A stretch of DNA of 64,000 nt from Hericium rajendrae (GCA_033439255.1 CM065884.1:62001-126000), one strand, 5' to 3'; counted from the stretch's first letter, positions 1-12,231 are shown. Program-made: numbers and translations. The notes: generated from the letters alone by a model not told the origin.

Positions 1-1595
1 TACTCCAGGCAGCGAGCCTTGAGGCGTTTCAGCCAACCTTGATCCAGGGTTAGCCGTAGCATGGCGCTTGTCCGCGGGCGCCTTGCACGCTTGACTTCGA
101 CATCGACGTTGCCCAGGTTAGCGGGCGCAAGGCAAATCTGATGGCAATCACTGGTTTCCGCAGCGTCTTTGCATTGCTTTAAATCTATTGCGCCTCCCAA
201 CAACGACATATCGTAGGCTTGGCTCCTCGACGGTGCGCGACTTTCTTTCCGTATGGCTTAAAGTTGCCGTTCGGTGTCTTCGTGGTGACGTCCTTGTACA
301 CGAGGGCTACTAATTCTAGCCTGTTCAGGACAGATCGTCAAACATGCTCACGACTGACAACGCTGTCATGGGTAAAGCATGCCCCGGGTCTCCGCCTTCC
401 ATCCTGACCTGGGCACTCCTTCCGAGGTAACGCAAGGGTTTCTGCATTGGCCTTATTCTGCACTGTTCGCGTGCCTTGTGCAATTAGTATGTCGTGATGA
501 GTTGCTTGCATACTGTCATCGATACACATCTTCAATCCATCCACAGACCGTTTGGACTGGAGTTCCAGCCCATTGACATCACAGACGCTCGGAATAATGC
601 TGGAAGACAGGTCCAGGCCACGGGAGAATCGCTGTCTCGAACATTCCCAGTACTAATGTCAGATGCTCGTCAGGCCGCCACAAGTGCGACTGAAATAGTC
701 ACTGAAAGACTTGGCGTGGAACGAGGAACTCTTCGAATGTCTGCTCGGTATGTATGAAGTCAACCTTCGCGACGCATTTAACCGTTTCAGACAGTCTTTC
801 GGTTCGGCTGCTCACAGTGCAGGCCTGGCTGATTACCGAAGGATGCGACTTCGTTATTGGACAGCTCTCGCGCTAAAATCGGAAAGAAAAAAGTTATTAT
901 TGAAATAGGTGAGACTCTCGCCTGGTCATGAAATGCCAGTCTCATACAATTTCTTGCTGCCATGCGTCGGAGCTGTGCCCCAATGTCCAAATGTCGTCTA
1001 TGCACGTCAATCATAGCACGCACAGTTCGGGTATCTATGGCCCCATCTCGTAAAGCCTCTTCGCCGCCCCTTCGTCTTGCTCACGTTCCACGGAGTCTAG
1101 GTCGGCTGCACCGGCATTTCGGGCTATCCCGCCAAACTTCGTAAATGGCCAGCTTGCCGGTCGCTATGAACCCTCATACGGGATTTACAGGCACCACTAC
1201 TACCCAGAATTGGGCTGACGAGCTGAATGACTCGATCGACGGAAAGACTTGCAGGTGTCACGAGAACACTGGTTTCCCCGCAACAAATAACAGCGTGGAC
1301 ACCCTCTGGTCTCGCGTCTGCATCTCTCGACTGTCACGGCGCCGCGATAGCACGGCGACTTTACAAAACTAGCAGAGCGGAGTCGCATCCACGGACGCCG
1401 CTTCGCCAGCCGTGGATCAACGGACGCCCATCACATTAAAGTTCTCGGCAGGGTAGGAACGCGCTACGCACCGCTTCGATTCCACCGTGTCGTATTATCT
1501 TTACATAGAGCTGCATCACGCCGCTTCTCTGAGCAGCAGCGTCTCACGCGCGCTACGTTCTCATGTAACCTAACAGGGCGGCCTCGCGCCCTCTT
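1..1595. other. Intergenic, no supportable gene
   Basis: Only short overlapping frames are present on both strands. None has a recognisable motif, a signal peptide or a consistent intron pattern. A gene ending left of the window could reach into it, but I see no splice-supported coding stretch. Confidence 0.5.
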
Positions 1596-1679
1596 ATGCG
1601 CGCACGCTCCGTGCATGCTCTCCCCCGCTTCCCCCACACTGTGCGCACCAGCGTGCTATCCCGACATCGCGCGGCCGCT

Positions 1680-3278
1680 ATGGCAGACGCGTTCTCGCTC
1701 GCGAACATCGAGGCGCACCGCGCGGATTTTCTTGGGCCTGGCGTGGTGCAGACGCTCGTGCAAGCTCTCGAGACGGGCTTTCTCGTCTCGCAGTCCGTCC
1801 GCTTCTGGACGCGGGTCGCGCCCGGCGAGCCGCCGCTCATCCGGCTGCTCGTCGCGTTCGTCTCGCTCGTCGCATTGTGGGTCGCGCTGACTCAGGTACC
1901 GAGATCACGACGTCCGTCATTGACACGCGTGCGCGCAGTTTCCAGACCGGCGCGGCGTTTTACTCGTGGTGGCGGATATACGTGTGGAATTTCGGGGACT
2001 GGGTGCGTGTGTTCTGGGCTTTTAGTGGTCGAGGGGGGGTTTATGCTTGTGCTGCAGATAGCGAGCATTGACCCGGGGTGGCCGGAGCGGATACAGAGCA
2101 TCGTGGTAAGTCGGGCCTTGGTGCGGAGTGAAAGCTGCTTCATCGACAGGTAGACGGCGTTGATGGCCACCCCAGTGCAGGCCTTCTTGATCTGGCGGTG
2201 CTGGCACGTACGTTCGTTCTTCGTTTCTGCGCAGTTGCGGCCGTGCTTACGACTCCATCGCAGATCCTGCGCCGGAGCTACTTCGTCCTCGTCTGTGCTT
2301 CGCGTCTTCTTTTCCTATACCGTGTTTGAACCGCTAGCACTGCAGATCCCGCTAGCTGCCGTCCTCCTCGGCTCGCTCATCACGAGCGTCATCGTCACCG
2401 CGTCGATCTTCAACTTCGACTTCACGAGCTCCCTAGAGCCGGGCGCCCCGCCTCCGCCCAAAATGCCTGTTAGCATCCCCTGTATGTGTTCCCCGCTTCA
2501 CACGTTTGCGACGTGCACATTGATATACGCTGTAGTCATACTCTCACTCGCGCTTCCTGCATGTACGTACCCCCGCGATCCTCCGAGCCGTTCTCATCGA
2601 CCCCACCCCAGTCCTCGACATCCTCGTCACCGGCATCCGTAAGCCGCCCCTCTTCCGCCTCACACCATCTAACCCCCACCAGTACTCGTCTTCCTCCTCC
2701 GCTCGCGCGCAACCGTCTACACGCGCCGCTTCCGCCGCGTACGTCCCCCGCGCCCTCGCACCCGTGTCTCAACTAAATACACCCGCAGACGCTCGCGCGC
2801 CTGATGCTCATCGCATGGGAGTCCTTCCTCCCGCCGTGCGCGTGCGCCGTCACGGCCGTCATCACCTACGGCCTCCTCGCGAACCACAACTTCTGGGACC
2901 TCGCGTTCCAGGCGATCCTCGGCAAGCTCTACGTGATCTCGCTCTTCGTCACGCTGTGAGTCCCTTCACTGTGCGTGGCGTGGTGGGTGTGACGTTGATA
3001 TATGCGCGCGGGCAGGAACGGGCGCGCGGAGCTCAACGTCCCGCACGAGCACTCGCATTTCCCGACGCTCACCACTATGGCACCGCACGCGATCCACGTC
3101 GGCGTGCGTGTCACTTTATTTGCTTCAAAGTGCGGTCGACTGACAGGGCGCGCGACAGATGACGGTGTCGGCGGCGCCGCGGCTGGGCACGCCGATCTAC
3201 GCGGACGTCGAGAGCGGGGCGTCGACGGACAGCTCGGTGCGCGCGGAGTCGCGCGGGGCGGGCGGGGCGAAGGCGTGA
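1680..3278 (+). CDS. DUF6534-type multi-pass membrane protein
   Basis: The gene has eleven exons: 1680-1895, 1946-2002, 2058-2105, 2154-2207, 2264-2290, 2346-2481, 2588-2638, 2683-2738, 2789-2955, 3016-3103 and 3159-3278. All phases close, giving 339 residues. It belongs to the basidiomycete family of seven-helix proteins with a C-terminal DUF6534 domain. The telling segments are the N-terminal stretch ending LVQALETGF, the helix-2/3 stretch TGAAFYSWWRIYVWNFGDW, and the C-terminal KLYVISLFVTLNGRAELN, which is the family's usual ending. At least six hydrophobic helices are visible and the tail is polar. The start MADAFSLANIEAH was chosen because it directly precedes the first conserved helix; an upstream in-frame ATG at 1596 would add a basic stretch. 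The role of the family is unknown. The many tiny exons are normal for it. Confidence 0.85.
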
Positions 3279-3944
3279 GCGCGGACGGTTTCATGTGTAT
3301 GGTATTTCATTTCTGCTGCATGGGTTTCGTGTTTCGTGGTTACTTACCATTGTTGTCCGTGTCGTTTTGCTCTGGATTCATAATTGCTGTTTACTTGTTG
3401 TGTGATGGTGTGCAACGGGGATTGTCACTCGTCAGTCAAATACGTAGTGCGGGGAAATGGGGACAGATTGATCTGTGTGATGAGCTTTAAGGCTCGTCGT
3501 TATGCAGGCTTGACGCTCGTGAGATCAATACGCACATCGCTGTGATGTCCCTGTTGTCGTCGGGCAGCGACGCCGACATCAGCGCTGGCCTACCGCGCAG
3601 TGGCATTCGCGATCGTCAGATCATGACTTACGCCTGCATCAGCATCAGCGAAGGCAGCATGCCACGATCGGCACCTAGCGATCACGCCAGCACGGAAGGT
3701 TTAGCAGTGTATTGCAGACCAGAAGCGTACAGAGACGGAGAAAGAGACCAGATAAGTTAAATACGCCAGGGAAAGGATCGTGCGGACGGGCCGTGGTATG
3801 TAAGTGTACAAATATACCCAAGAACCAAGGAGCGGGGTGCATTAGGATAAGTCAAGTATGATGCAATGAAGAGTGCAAGCAGCGTCGTGAATGTATGTCG
3901 TTTTCGTGTATCGTCCGCCTGGGATCCGGCACGCACCGCGGCCA
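3279..3944. other. Intergenic
   Basis: This is the 3' flank of the DUF6534 gene, with no coding motif seen. The convergent gene at 3945-4415 ends at its right edge. Confidence 0.4.
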
Positions 3945-4415
3945 TCATGCGTCCGCGGCGACGCACGCGGACAGCCCGCTGCGGACGTAGGGGCGCGGGC
4001 CGGCGCTGAGGCGGCGGCGCATGGGGCGGGCGCCGCCGCGGCTGAGGATCATGCACGCGACGGCGCGGGCGCGGACCTCGCGCGGGGCGGGGGGCACGGC
4101 CACGGGCGGTGGCATCGCGGCGCGGGCGTAGCTCATGGGCGCGGGGGCGGGGGTGGGGTCGGCGAAGGGGCTCTCGTCGCGCGGGGCGGGGGCTGCGATG
4201 CGGCGCGGGGGCGGGGGCGGTGCGCGGCGGGTGGGGGCGGGCTGGGCGAAAGAGATGACGCGGGAGGGCCGGGTGTAGACGGATGCGCGCGGGGGTGCGG
4301 GGCGCGGGGCGGCGGCGAGGAAGGGGATGTTGGCTGCGCGGCGGGTGGGGGCGGGGAGGTCGGTGTAGAGGGTGTGGATGCGTGGGGGGAGGGCGGCGGA
4401 TTGGGTGGTCAGCAT
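3945..4415 (-). CDS. Small Pro/Ala/Arg-rich protein, unknown function
   Basis: A single-exon frame of 156 residues from the internal ATG (MLTTQSAALPPR). An upstream in-frame ATG at 4475 would add 20 residues. The middle is low-complexity Pro/Ala/Arg with short basic clusters. The C-terminus (CMILSRGGARPMRRRLSAG, then YVRSGLS) is less repetitive and resembles the ends of small uncharacterised basidiomycete proteins. No signal peptide, membrane segment or known domain was seen. The GC-rich opposite strand has an equally long frame, so coding direction rests on composition and the sensible C-terminus. Confidence 0.5.
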   Translation of the reverse strand: MLTTQSAALPPRIHTLYTDLPAPTRRAANIPFLAAAPRPAPPRASVYTRPSRVISFAQPAPTRRAPPPPPRRIAAPAPRDESPFADPTPAPAPMSYARAAMPPPVAVPPAPREVRARAVACMILSRGGARPMRRRLSAGPRPYVRSGLSACVAADA

Positions 4416-5312
4416 GGTGAGTTGGGTAAGGCAGTGGGATGAAAGGAATAAAAAGTGGTTGTGGTGAGCGTGCAATGAGATAAGAATTGATGCAAAATGA
4501 AGATGATACTGTCTTGAGAGAGAGGACTTGAATGGGAGACGAGGGATGGTGATGGTCGAGTCGTCGTCTGAGGATGAGCCTCGGACGTATTTATTCCACT
4601 ATCCCCAGTCTCTCGGTGGTCCAGCGCCCGGTGCCGCGAAGTCCAGCACCGCCTCGGCTCCATCCGTGCCTCGGCGCAACAAGACCTGCTCCTTCCGTCG
4701 ACCAAGTTGTTGACGACGTCGAGCGTTCTGCCCCTTCGCAACGCCAAATACAATGGCCATCCCTCGTCTGCATCGCGACCTTTGTTTTCTCGAAGCCGCC
4801 ACCCTGCCTCGCCTGCTTAAACATACTCACACCATTTACTGAACAATAGCCATCCCGCATCTTTACGTTCGCTTCTTTAGACAATTGGGGCCTCTGCAGA
4901 TCCAGACGCCCTCGCCTCATATGTTATCCAGCAGTCCTTTTCCAGTCCAGTCAATCTTTGCTCGGCGTTCATAACCCTTCTCGACCTTTCCTTAGCTCCC
5001 TGAGCTCCTCGCATGTGACCGGGAGATCCATTAGGGTATTGCTGTATTGCTTGCGACGGGAACGATGAGCTATTCCTTCTGCGAACGCTGGGGCGATGTG
5101 CCAGGTGCCTAGCCCCAACATGCTCCGTATGTGTACATGCTATTGTCTCCCCATACACTCCCCGGACAGCTTTCATCGCCCCCATGTCTGACCACCTTCC
5201 CAGATTTCCTCTCGACGTCGCACGTTTTCTTCGCCGTCCAATCCAAGACACCATTGTAATGTATCACAGCCAGAGGACGAAGGCATTGTTGTATGTGTAG
5301 CCCTGCCTCCCA

Positions 5313-5480
5313 CGCATCGCCTTGAGGTGCCTTCTGAACATCTTGACGATCATGTTCCGCTGACTTCCCAGCTTCCCAGCCGTCCAGTTTGGGTCACTAT
5401 CGCCGCCACGCGTCAATGAATCCTTCGTCATCGTCCTTGTGATCAATAGGGAGTTCTTGGACCTACAAGCAAAGCTTCAT
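5313..5480 (+). repeat. Diverged direct repeat, copy 1
   Basis: It shares landmarks with the stretches at 5946-6105 and 6293-6440: 'catcttgacgatc', then 'ccgctgacttcccagct', then a 'cgccgcc..gcgt' zone, then 'cttgtgatcat/a' followed by 'ggg/aagttc/ctt' and 'acaag'. The order and spacing of the landmarks agree in all three copies. Confidence 0.5.
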
Positions 5481-5945
5481 GTTGTTGAGCGCAATCTGGT
5501 CGGTATACGTCTGCTGTGGTCCCTTGACCTCGATGGGGCTGGTCTTATCGAAGGAGCCTGGCCGATGAGGGATTTGGACGCTGAAAGCGTTGATTACGAC
5601 CTGAAGTAGAATGAGGTGACGCGACGCTGGTAGACGTCTGTTCTCGTCATGAAGGTGCGGATGATATTGAACGTGTCCGACTCGCTGATCTTGGTGGATG
5701 CAGAGTAAAATCTACAGGACCCAAGTGTAACGGTGTGGGCAAGGTCGTTAAGCCTTGTCGCCATACGACCGAGGAGGACGGTTAGCTCGAGGCGTTCTGC
5801 GTTCCAAACAACGACACATTCTGCAGCAACAAGGACCATCGGTTGCTTCACCGTCTGACTCTGCTACTTATCTTCCTTCTTATCACAGCACGAGTCCAGA
5901 CCATGCAGGCATCGTCCGACACTCAGCTACGTGGCGAGCCCTATC

Positions 5946-6105
5946 TCAGGCACTGCCTCAAGATTGTCTTCTGGACATCTTGACGATCTTGTCCCGCTGA
6001 CTTCCCAGCTGGTCGATTTTGGCTACTACCCCCGCCATGCGTCTACGGATTCTTCCATATAGACCTTGTGATCATCTGGGAGTTCAACCTACAAGGAATT
6101 AGATT
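5946..6105 (+). repeat. Diverged direct repeat, copy 2
   Basis: The copy closest to copy 1: 'catcttgacgatcttgtccc', 'gctgacttcccagctgg', 'cgccatgcgt' and 'ccttgtgatcatctgggag' line up in order. Confidence 0.5.
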
Positions 6106-6292
6106 GCGCTCTGCATTACAGCACAAGCTAGAGATTGTCGAGTGTCCAACTATACATCTAGTCGACTCTACACTTCACGCACCGACTCATCAAAGGGTTT
6201 TTACACCCGCCAGAATGGATTGTTTAACGGAATGGTGGAGCAGTCTGACCCTAGTATGCCCTGCATTAAAGCAACTAGGGTTTGAATGGGCT

Positions 6293-6440
6293 CATTCCAT
6301 TCTGGCCCTTGCGAAATCTCTCTACCATCGTGTTGCCGACCTCCCAGCTGCTATATATCCGTTGACCGCTATCGCCGCCGTGCTCACTGAATTCTTTTAT
6401 CTCGATCTTGTGATCATTAAGGACTTCGGATCCACAAGGG
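6293..6440 (+). repeat. Diverged direct repeat, copy 3
   Basis: The most diverged copy. The landmarks 'gacctcccagctgc', 'atcgccgccgtgctcactga', 'cttgtgatcattaagga' and 'ccacaaggg' align with copies 1 and 2. Confidence 0.4.
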
Positions 6441-6500
6441 ATCAAGGTACCGACAAGGCCGTGCGACTGACGTTTCTATTCGCAGGCCCACGCTGACTCA

Positions 6501-7446
6501 AAACAGTCATGTTCGTACCTCTAATTCAGGCGTACCATCATTTTTTTAGCCTCTCGATGCCTTTTCTTATCTTGCTTGCGTTCCTATCGACATGCTCTAC
6601 GACTTGCCCACTGCCCAATACGCTCACGCGCCGACACGAGGGAATGTCGGAGACAGCTCGAAATTTTGTCCAGTTTTCGTGCACCGCTTGCAATGTACGC
6701 GTCAATTCGCTGGCATTATCGTCGGCTGCTCTAAGGTCAGGATTGTCCTAGCGGTAGGTTCGACATTGTCGTGTTTTGGCACCGCGCCCTGGCAGGCTTC
6801 CCTCACTCACCTTTAGAGGCGCGACGTACCCACCGAGTGTGCATCAGTCATCAGCGACTGTATGTGGCTTACTGCTTTTGTTCTCACATCCCCAGACTTG
6901 CTCGACATCCATCATGGCGAGTTTAGCTCTTATCGCGAGGAAAATAGCCACCGGGAGCCACAGCAGATTGACCCCTGGAGTCCAGCATATTGCTCGTGCG
7001 GTGGTCTCAGCTTTCTTCAGCATGCTAGGGCTGGCATAACTTGGTTTGACTCCAAGAAGGTGAGTCCTCGAGGAGCGCTGTACCTGTTCAACGTCGGCTG
7101 CCGGTTTTCCTCGTGCGCTCCTTCTTCAGGACGCACGACCATGCGTTTTTCACAAATATATTTCTCTGTCGAAGCAGCCTTATCGTTCAATCCGCACCAT
7201 GCCCTTCTCTGTTCCTTGACGTCGTCGACCTGAGCCGGTCGCCCGCCCACCAGTCCGTATCTCGTCTGGCTTGCTTCTTTTCCATCTCATGGAAAATGCG
7301 CACCCACGCTTACCATGCGGCTTGCGTCAACCAGACCCAGGTGCTCGCCTGACCGCTTATCGCGCTCTGCCTCTGCTCGTTCTCGCAACAGCATCCAGCG
7401 ATGTCTCCGCCGCCCTGATATCGACTGCACGAAGCGCCGACGGCCA
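6501..7446. other. Intergenic, upstream of the sedolisin gene
   Basis: Short frames only. Nothing recognisable except the TATA box of the next gene. Confidence 0.4.
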
Positions 7447-7452
7447 TATAAA
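7447..7452 (+). promoter_or_regulatory. TATA box of the sedolisin gene
   Basis: TATAAA lies 73 bases before the ATG at 7520, in a GC-rich stretch where such a sequence is unlikely by chance. Confidence 0.55.
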
Positions 7453-7519
7453 ATGAGCCGCAAACAATTCTAACCCGCAGAGGCGAGCAACTCGGTCTCC
7501 TGTCCCCTGCACACCCACC

Positions 7520-9530
7520 ATGCGCAGCATCCTCGCGCTCCTCTCCCTCGCTGCGCTCGCGCACGCCACCCCCCTCGGCGCGCGCGACATGCGCGTCCAC
7601 GAGCGGCGCGACGCGCCCCCGCCCGGCTTCGTGCAGGACGGGCCCGCGCCCGCCGCGCAGAAGATCAATCTGCGCCTTGCGCTCGTGCCGAGCGACCCGC
7701 AGGGCCTCGAGGACGCGCTTTACGCCGTCAGCACGCCGAGCAGCGCGCAGTACGGCCAGTTCCTGACCAAAGACGAAGTGCGCCTTTCCTTTCCTCCCCC
7801 TCCACCTGTACCTAATGTCGCAGGCCGCGGCGTTCGTCGCGCCGACGCAGGAGAGCGTCGACGCCGTGCACGCGTTCCTCGCGGCGCAGGGCCTCAGCGC
7901 GACGCCGATCTCGCCCGCGGGCGACTGGCTCTCGGTGGACCTCACCGTCGCGCAGGCGAACAGGGCGTTCGACGCGCAGTTCAGCACGTTCACGCACGAG
8001 GCGACGGGCAAGGCTGCCGTGCGCACGCTCGCGTACTCGATCCCGGCCGCGCTGCAGGGCCATCTTGATTTTGTGCATCCCACCACGACGTGCGTGTCCG
8101 CGCGCGATCATTTGTGATTGAAGGGCTGATGGCACGCAGGTTCCCGCTGCACCTGTCGCGGCAGCCGCTGGTCACGATTCCGCTGCCGAAGGGCGTCACG
8201 CCCGCGGTGAACCTCACGAGCGATGCGGTGCCCGCGTCGTGCGCGTCCGTCATCACGCCCGCGTGTCTGCAGGCGCTGTACGGGATTCCGACGTCATCTT
8301 CGAACCCGAGCGGCAACGAGCTCGGCGTGTCCGGCTTCATCGACCAGTTCGCGAACCAGAATGATCTGCGGGTGCGTTTTATTTGTGCTACGGGTGTGGT
8401 GATTCTGACTTCGTTGTGTGGGGTAGACGTTCCTGTCGAACCTGGCGACGAATGTCCCGGCCTCGACGGGCTTTACGCTGCAGACGCTCGACGGCGGCTC
8501 GAACTCACAATCAGAGAGTCAGGCCGGCATCGAGGCTGTGAGTCGCGCTGTCTCCTCTCGTTGCGCCGACCTGACACGGTCCTGCTCAGGACCTCGACAC
8601 GCAGTACACGATCGGCGTCGCGGCGGACGTGCCCGTCGTGTTCATCTCCGTCGGCGACAACACGCGCGACGGCGTCTTCGGCTTCCTCGACATCATCAAC
8701 TTCCTGCTCGGCGAGAGCAACCCGCCGCAGGTGCTCACGACGAGCTACGGCTCGAACGAGAACGAGGTCTCGAGCGCGCTCGCGAACAACCTCTGCAACG
8801 CGTACGCGCAGCTCGGCGCGCGCGGCACGTCGATCCTCTTCTCCTCGGGCGACGGCGGCGTCTCGGGCTCGCAGTCCGGGAGCTGCTCCACCTTCGTCCC
8901 GACGTTTCCCTCGGGCTGCCCCTTGTACGCTCTCCCATACCTCCGCAGGTCGCACTGACACACCGACCCGCAGCCTGACCTCCGTCGGCGCGACGACCGG
9001 CGTCCCCGAGACGTCCGCGTCCTTCTCCTCAGGCGGCTTCTCCAACACCTTCGCGGCGCCCTCGTACCAAGCGAGCGCGGTCTCCGCGTACCTCAGCGCG
9101 CTCGGCAGCACGAACAGCGGGCGCTTCAACCGCGCCGGGCGCGCGTTCCCCGACGTCAGCGCGCAGGGCGACAACGTCGAGATCGTGTTCCAGCAGCAGT
9201 TCGGGCTCGTCGGCGGCACGAGCTGCTCGAGCCCCATCTTCGCGAGCGTGGTCGCGCTGCTCAACGGCGAGCTCATCGCCGCGGGCAAGCCGCCGCTGGG
9301 CTTTTTGAACCCGTTCTTGTACTCGACGGGCGCGGGCGCGCTAAATGATGTGACGACGGGGTCGAACCCCGGGTGTGGCACGAATGGCTTCCCGGCGAGG
9401 GCCGGGTGGGATCCTGTGAGTGCTTTGTTCTGGTCATTTATGGTTTGACTGTTTGCTGATGTTGGAACTGCAGGTAACTGGCCTCGGCACGCCGAACTTT
9501 GCGGCGCTGCGGACGGCAGTGGGGCTGTGA
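7520..9530 (+). CDS. Secreted sedolisin (S53) acid serine protease, tripeptidyl-peptidase type
   Basis: The gene has seven exons: 7520-7777, 7824-8089, 8140-8371, 8427-8537, 8590-8924, 8974-9415 and 9474-9530. All phases close, giving 566 residues. Residues 1-18 (MRSILALLSLAALAHATP) form a clear signal peptide. A pro-kumamolisin-type prodomain follows (residues about 35-170; SSAQYGQFLTKDE). The mature S53 domain begins near residue 200. The sedolisin catalytic set is complete: Glu288 and Asp292 (E-A-D-L-D spacing), oxyanion Asp377 in SSGDGG, and Ser484 in GGTSCSSP. The C-terminal calcium-binding end (AGWDPVTGLGTPNF) is present. The enzyme should act outside the cell at acid pH, releasing tripeptides or cutting proteins. 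The length fits fungal tripeptidyl peptidases. A long antisense frame over the same stretch is a GC-driven shadow. Confidence 0.93.
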
Positions 9531-9979
9531 TTCGTTGGTGATGATTTTTGGAGAAGACCTTTAATAAACTACGTATTTCGACCATTACAATGTAGATCTA
9601 TCAATCATGAATTCGAACATGGTTCTTTTGATGCAGTGGCGTCAATGATTGACATGCTTCGTTTTCTCCCTCTACCCATGATGACGCTGATGACACTGTA
9701 GGATATGAGACATGAATCTATCTGTTGGAGATTGTAGGACGAGTGTACTCATCAGTGGGCACTGGAGACGGAGGACCAATATACGCGACGCGACGCGCTC
9801 ACGTGCGATCTGATTTCGATCGCGACGTGATTAGAATTAGCTTTGCATTGTGGGCGTCGCCTGCAAAGTTTTCTGCGCTTGGACCAGGCTTCTTGAACCT
9901 AAGACATCTCTCCAGTTTCCCCAGTCATCGTCTTTCACCTAGCAAATCGACGAGAAGAGAAATACCAAGGCGCAGCAAT
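9531..9979. other. Intergenic
   Basis: The region between two same-strand genes. No separate feature was seen. Confidence 0.4.
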
Positions 9980-11858
9980 ATGTCTGGCCCATCTCTCAAG
10001 CAAATGATGGCCCAGATGTCGTCTATCTCTGGTATCGGCGGGCCTGAAACATTCACGCACCATTATAAAGGTGCGAAGGAGTGGGAAGAGGCCGAGAAAC
10101 GTGGGGATGAGAAGGCGTTGAAGAAGCTAGATTTCGGTGTGGGTCCGCTGGTGAGTAATTTTCACCTGAGGCGCGATCGAGACAACATCACGCGGCTGCG
10201 TCGTTAGTGCCTGCATTGTTCGCAGCCTTGCTTCGACAGACAAACAAATGATTGGAAGGTACGCACCCATCTCAAGGGCTTTTATCACTAAAATGATGGT
10301 AGTTTCTCAGCCTATGCTTTGTGGTCAGTTAGAATCCATTCGGTAGCTTTTAAAGTCATGAACAGTATTTGCAGGAGGCTGTAAAGCCGTCGTGTACTGC
10401 TCAAAAACGGTACGCTCGTTCTACAGGTAGCTATATGGGCGACATCAACAGTAACAATTTGCCAGTGTCAAGTCAAAGACTGGAAACAGAGCCGGGTCGC
10501 GAGAGCGCAACCGCACAAAGAGCTCTGCGCCCTGAACAAGGTTCGTCTATTCCGCCGGAGAACCGTGGTGTCGCCGATCCCATTCTATTTGCAGGAGTAC
10601 ATGAAGCGCATCCCCTACTTCCGCGCCGAAACGACCCAGTTCCCGTGGATGCGCATCGAGACGGACGGCACCTGCAACCACGACATCATCAAAGCGCGGC
10701 TAAAGGTCTTGGGCTCAGGCCCTTCGTTCGGATATTGGTCGATTCCAGGGGGTCTGCGCCCGCACGACCACAACCCCAGCATGCTACCCGGCATGCTCCC
10801 CACCCGCAAAGGCAAGCTCGCGCCATATCGCCGCGGCGGCGAGAAGTACATCCACGGCGAAGTCATGCTTGGCGACGCGTGGCCTACCGACGTGGAGGCG
10901 TGGAAGCTGGAGAAAGACGAGCTAGTCCCGAAACTTTTCTTTGACGGTGATGTGCCTGCGCGGCCGCAGCCTGGACAAATCAAGGACTGGAAGTCGTGGT
11001 ATGAGTGGCGGGGACTCCCGCTCGCCTCTCCTGCGGCGCTCCTCATGGACTTCCCGTTGACCGCGTACTACCTGCTCAACGATGTCTTGAAGCTAGTAGA
11101 CCAGGGCGAGGACGGAGACAAGAAGTGCATGCTTGTCCACTACATCGGAGCTGAGGTTGAGCTCAATTTCCTGCCATTGTAAAAGTCACACTGTCAGGAG
11201 AAGGATACGACCTCACAAGTTCTCACAGGTTTTCCGAGCTCGCGCTTCTGCTGCCGCACACCCATATCGATCTCGTGGTATATGGCAAGGCGGCATATGA
11301 TCTCGTGCAGATGGCCCGCAAGGACTTCCCTCAATCGATCGCGACGCGAGATATCGTCTGGTCGTACACCGCACCCAAGAAAACCGGCGGCGGTTCGATT
11401 GAAATCCGTCTCGCCGGAGACAGCGATACATGGTCCCGCCACGACATTATCGACGAGAAGAACAGACCGGATGCGCTGCTCGGTCTCAACGCCGGGCTGC
11501 TCAGCTACACAACGTGGAGCGAGCCCATGCAGCTCAGCCACATGTAAGCCCGTCGCCTATTCGAGAGCGCCTTCCCGCGGACTGATATCTTCACAGCTTG
11601 AATATCCCGTTCGCGGTCACCGACTACGCGGAGCAGACGATGTACACGACGGTCAATTCCGATTCACTGCCACGCATGTTCGCAAGCATGGCAGCGCAGT
11701 TCCGCGCGTTCCCGGAGTATGCGGCTGCTGCGAAGAAGCAGCGCACGCATCCTGTGACGGTGAATCCGTTCCATCGACCCGGCCAGAGGGGGTTGCCTGT
11801 GGTGCGGATGCCGAATTATTACAATGGGTTTGCGATGCCGGTAGTCATGAAAGACTGA
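9980..11858 (+). CDS. MYND zinc-finger protein with MSS51-like C-terminal domain
   Basis: The gene has eight exons: 9980-10150, 10208-10258, 10311-10323, 10375-10409, 10466-10540, 10595-11178, 11229-11543 and 11597-11858. All phases close, giving 501 residues. A MYND finger (about residues 58-110) is assembled over four small exons: CLHC, CGGC, YCSKTCQ, DWKQ and HKELC supply the metal ligands. The large C-terminal part carries the stretch DFPLTAYYLLND, then LVHYIGAEVELNFLPLFSEL and HTHIDLVVYG, typical of the MSS51 C-terminal domain. In yeast, Mss51 activates mitochondrial COX1 translation. Fungal relatives with a classic MYND finger, like this one, are mostly uncharacterised, so this is a family call and not proof of that role. 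A 13-base exon lies within the finger. Confidence 0.85.
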
Positions 11859-12231
11859 GCGGTCAACATGTAAGTGTCGATAGTGTACCAACCGTTGGAA
11901 TGTAAGACCAGATGTAGGATCCAGCGAAAACCGAGTGTTGCTGTACAGCCGCTGTCCACCGCAAGATCCGCCAGCAAGGTTACTGTACATACCATCTTGA
12001 GACTGTATGGAGAATCGTCGATTACCTTGAAGCACTGCAGGGGCTGGCAGCGTCCAGCATGAACGATAATCAAGGTATTCTGTGGGTACTACAGTGTAAT
12101 AACAACATGCTCGAGAAATTGCAACAAGAAGTACAAGGCGGGTATAGATATACAAGAAAGGGGTACATGATGTGATATTCCATGGTATGATACAGTCAGA
12201 TCCTACGAGCCAAAGTCTAGACACACCCAGG
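11859..12231. other. Intergenic between convergent genes
   Basis: The right part (about 12165-12231) matches the 3' flank of FunK1-B at 21420-21488 ('ccatggtatgata' then 'gtcagcgacgg'), so it is part of the duplicated FunK1 unit. Confidence 0.5.

Larger units (their letters stand above)
4416..6500. other. Intergenic, decayed region
   Basis: No gene could be supported. The stretch holds three diverged direct repeats, listed separately. The frame at 5755-6000 ends LPQDCLLDILTILSR, which resembles the first helix of an F-box, but no complete domain follows. Probably the wreck of a duplicated gene. Confidence 0.45.

Noticed and set aside
711-908. Frame MAWNEELFECLLGMYEVN near the left edge
   Set aside because: Looks faintly protein-like but has no splice context, motif or neighbour support.
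3891-4442. Gly/Ala-rich plus-strand frame
   Set aside because: Extreme low complexity, opposite a frame with a more protein-like C-terminus. Kept the minus-strand call instead, at moderate confidence.
7310-8086. 258-residue minus-strand frame at the sedolisin start
   Set aside because: Overlaps the signal peptide and prodomain of the true gene; no motif.
8473-9585. 370-residue minus-strand frame over the sedolisin gene
   Set aside because: It is antisense to a gene with all catalytic motifs. Arg/Ala-rich composition shows it is a GC-driven shadow.
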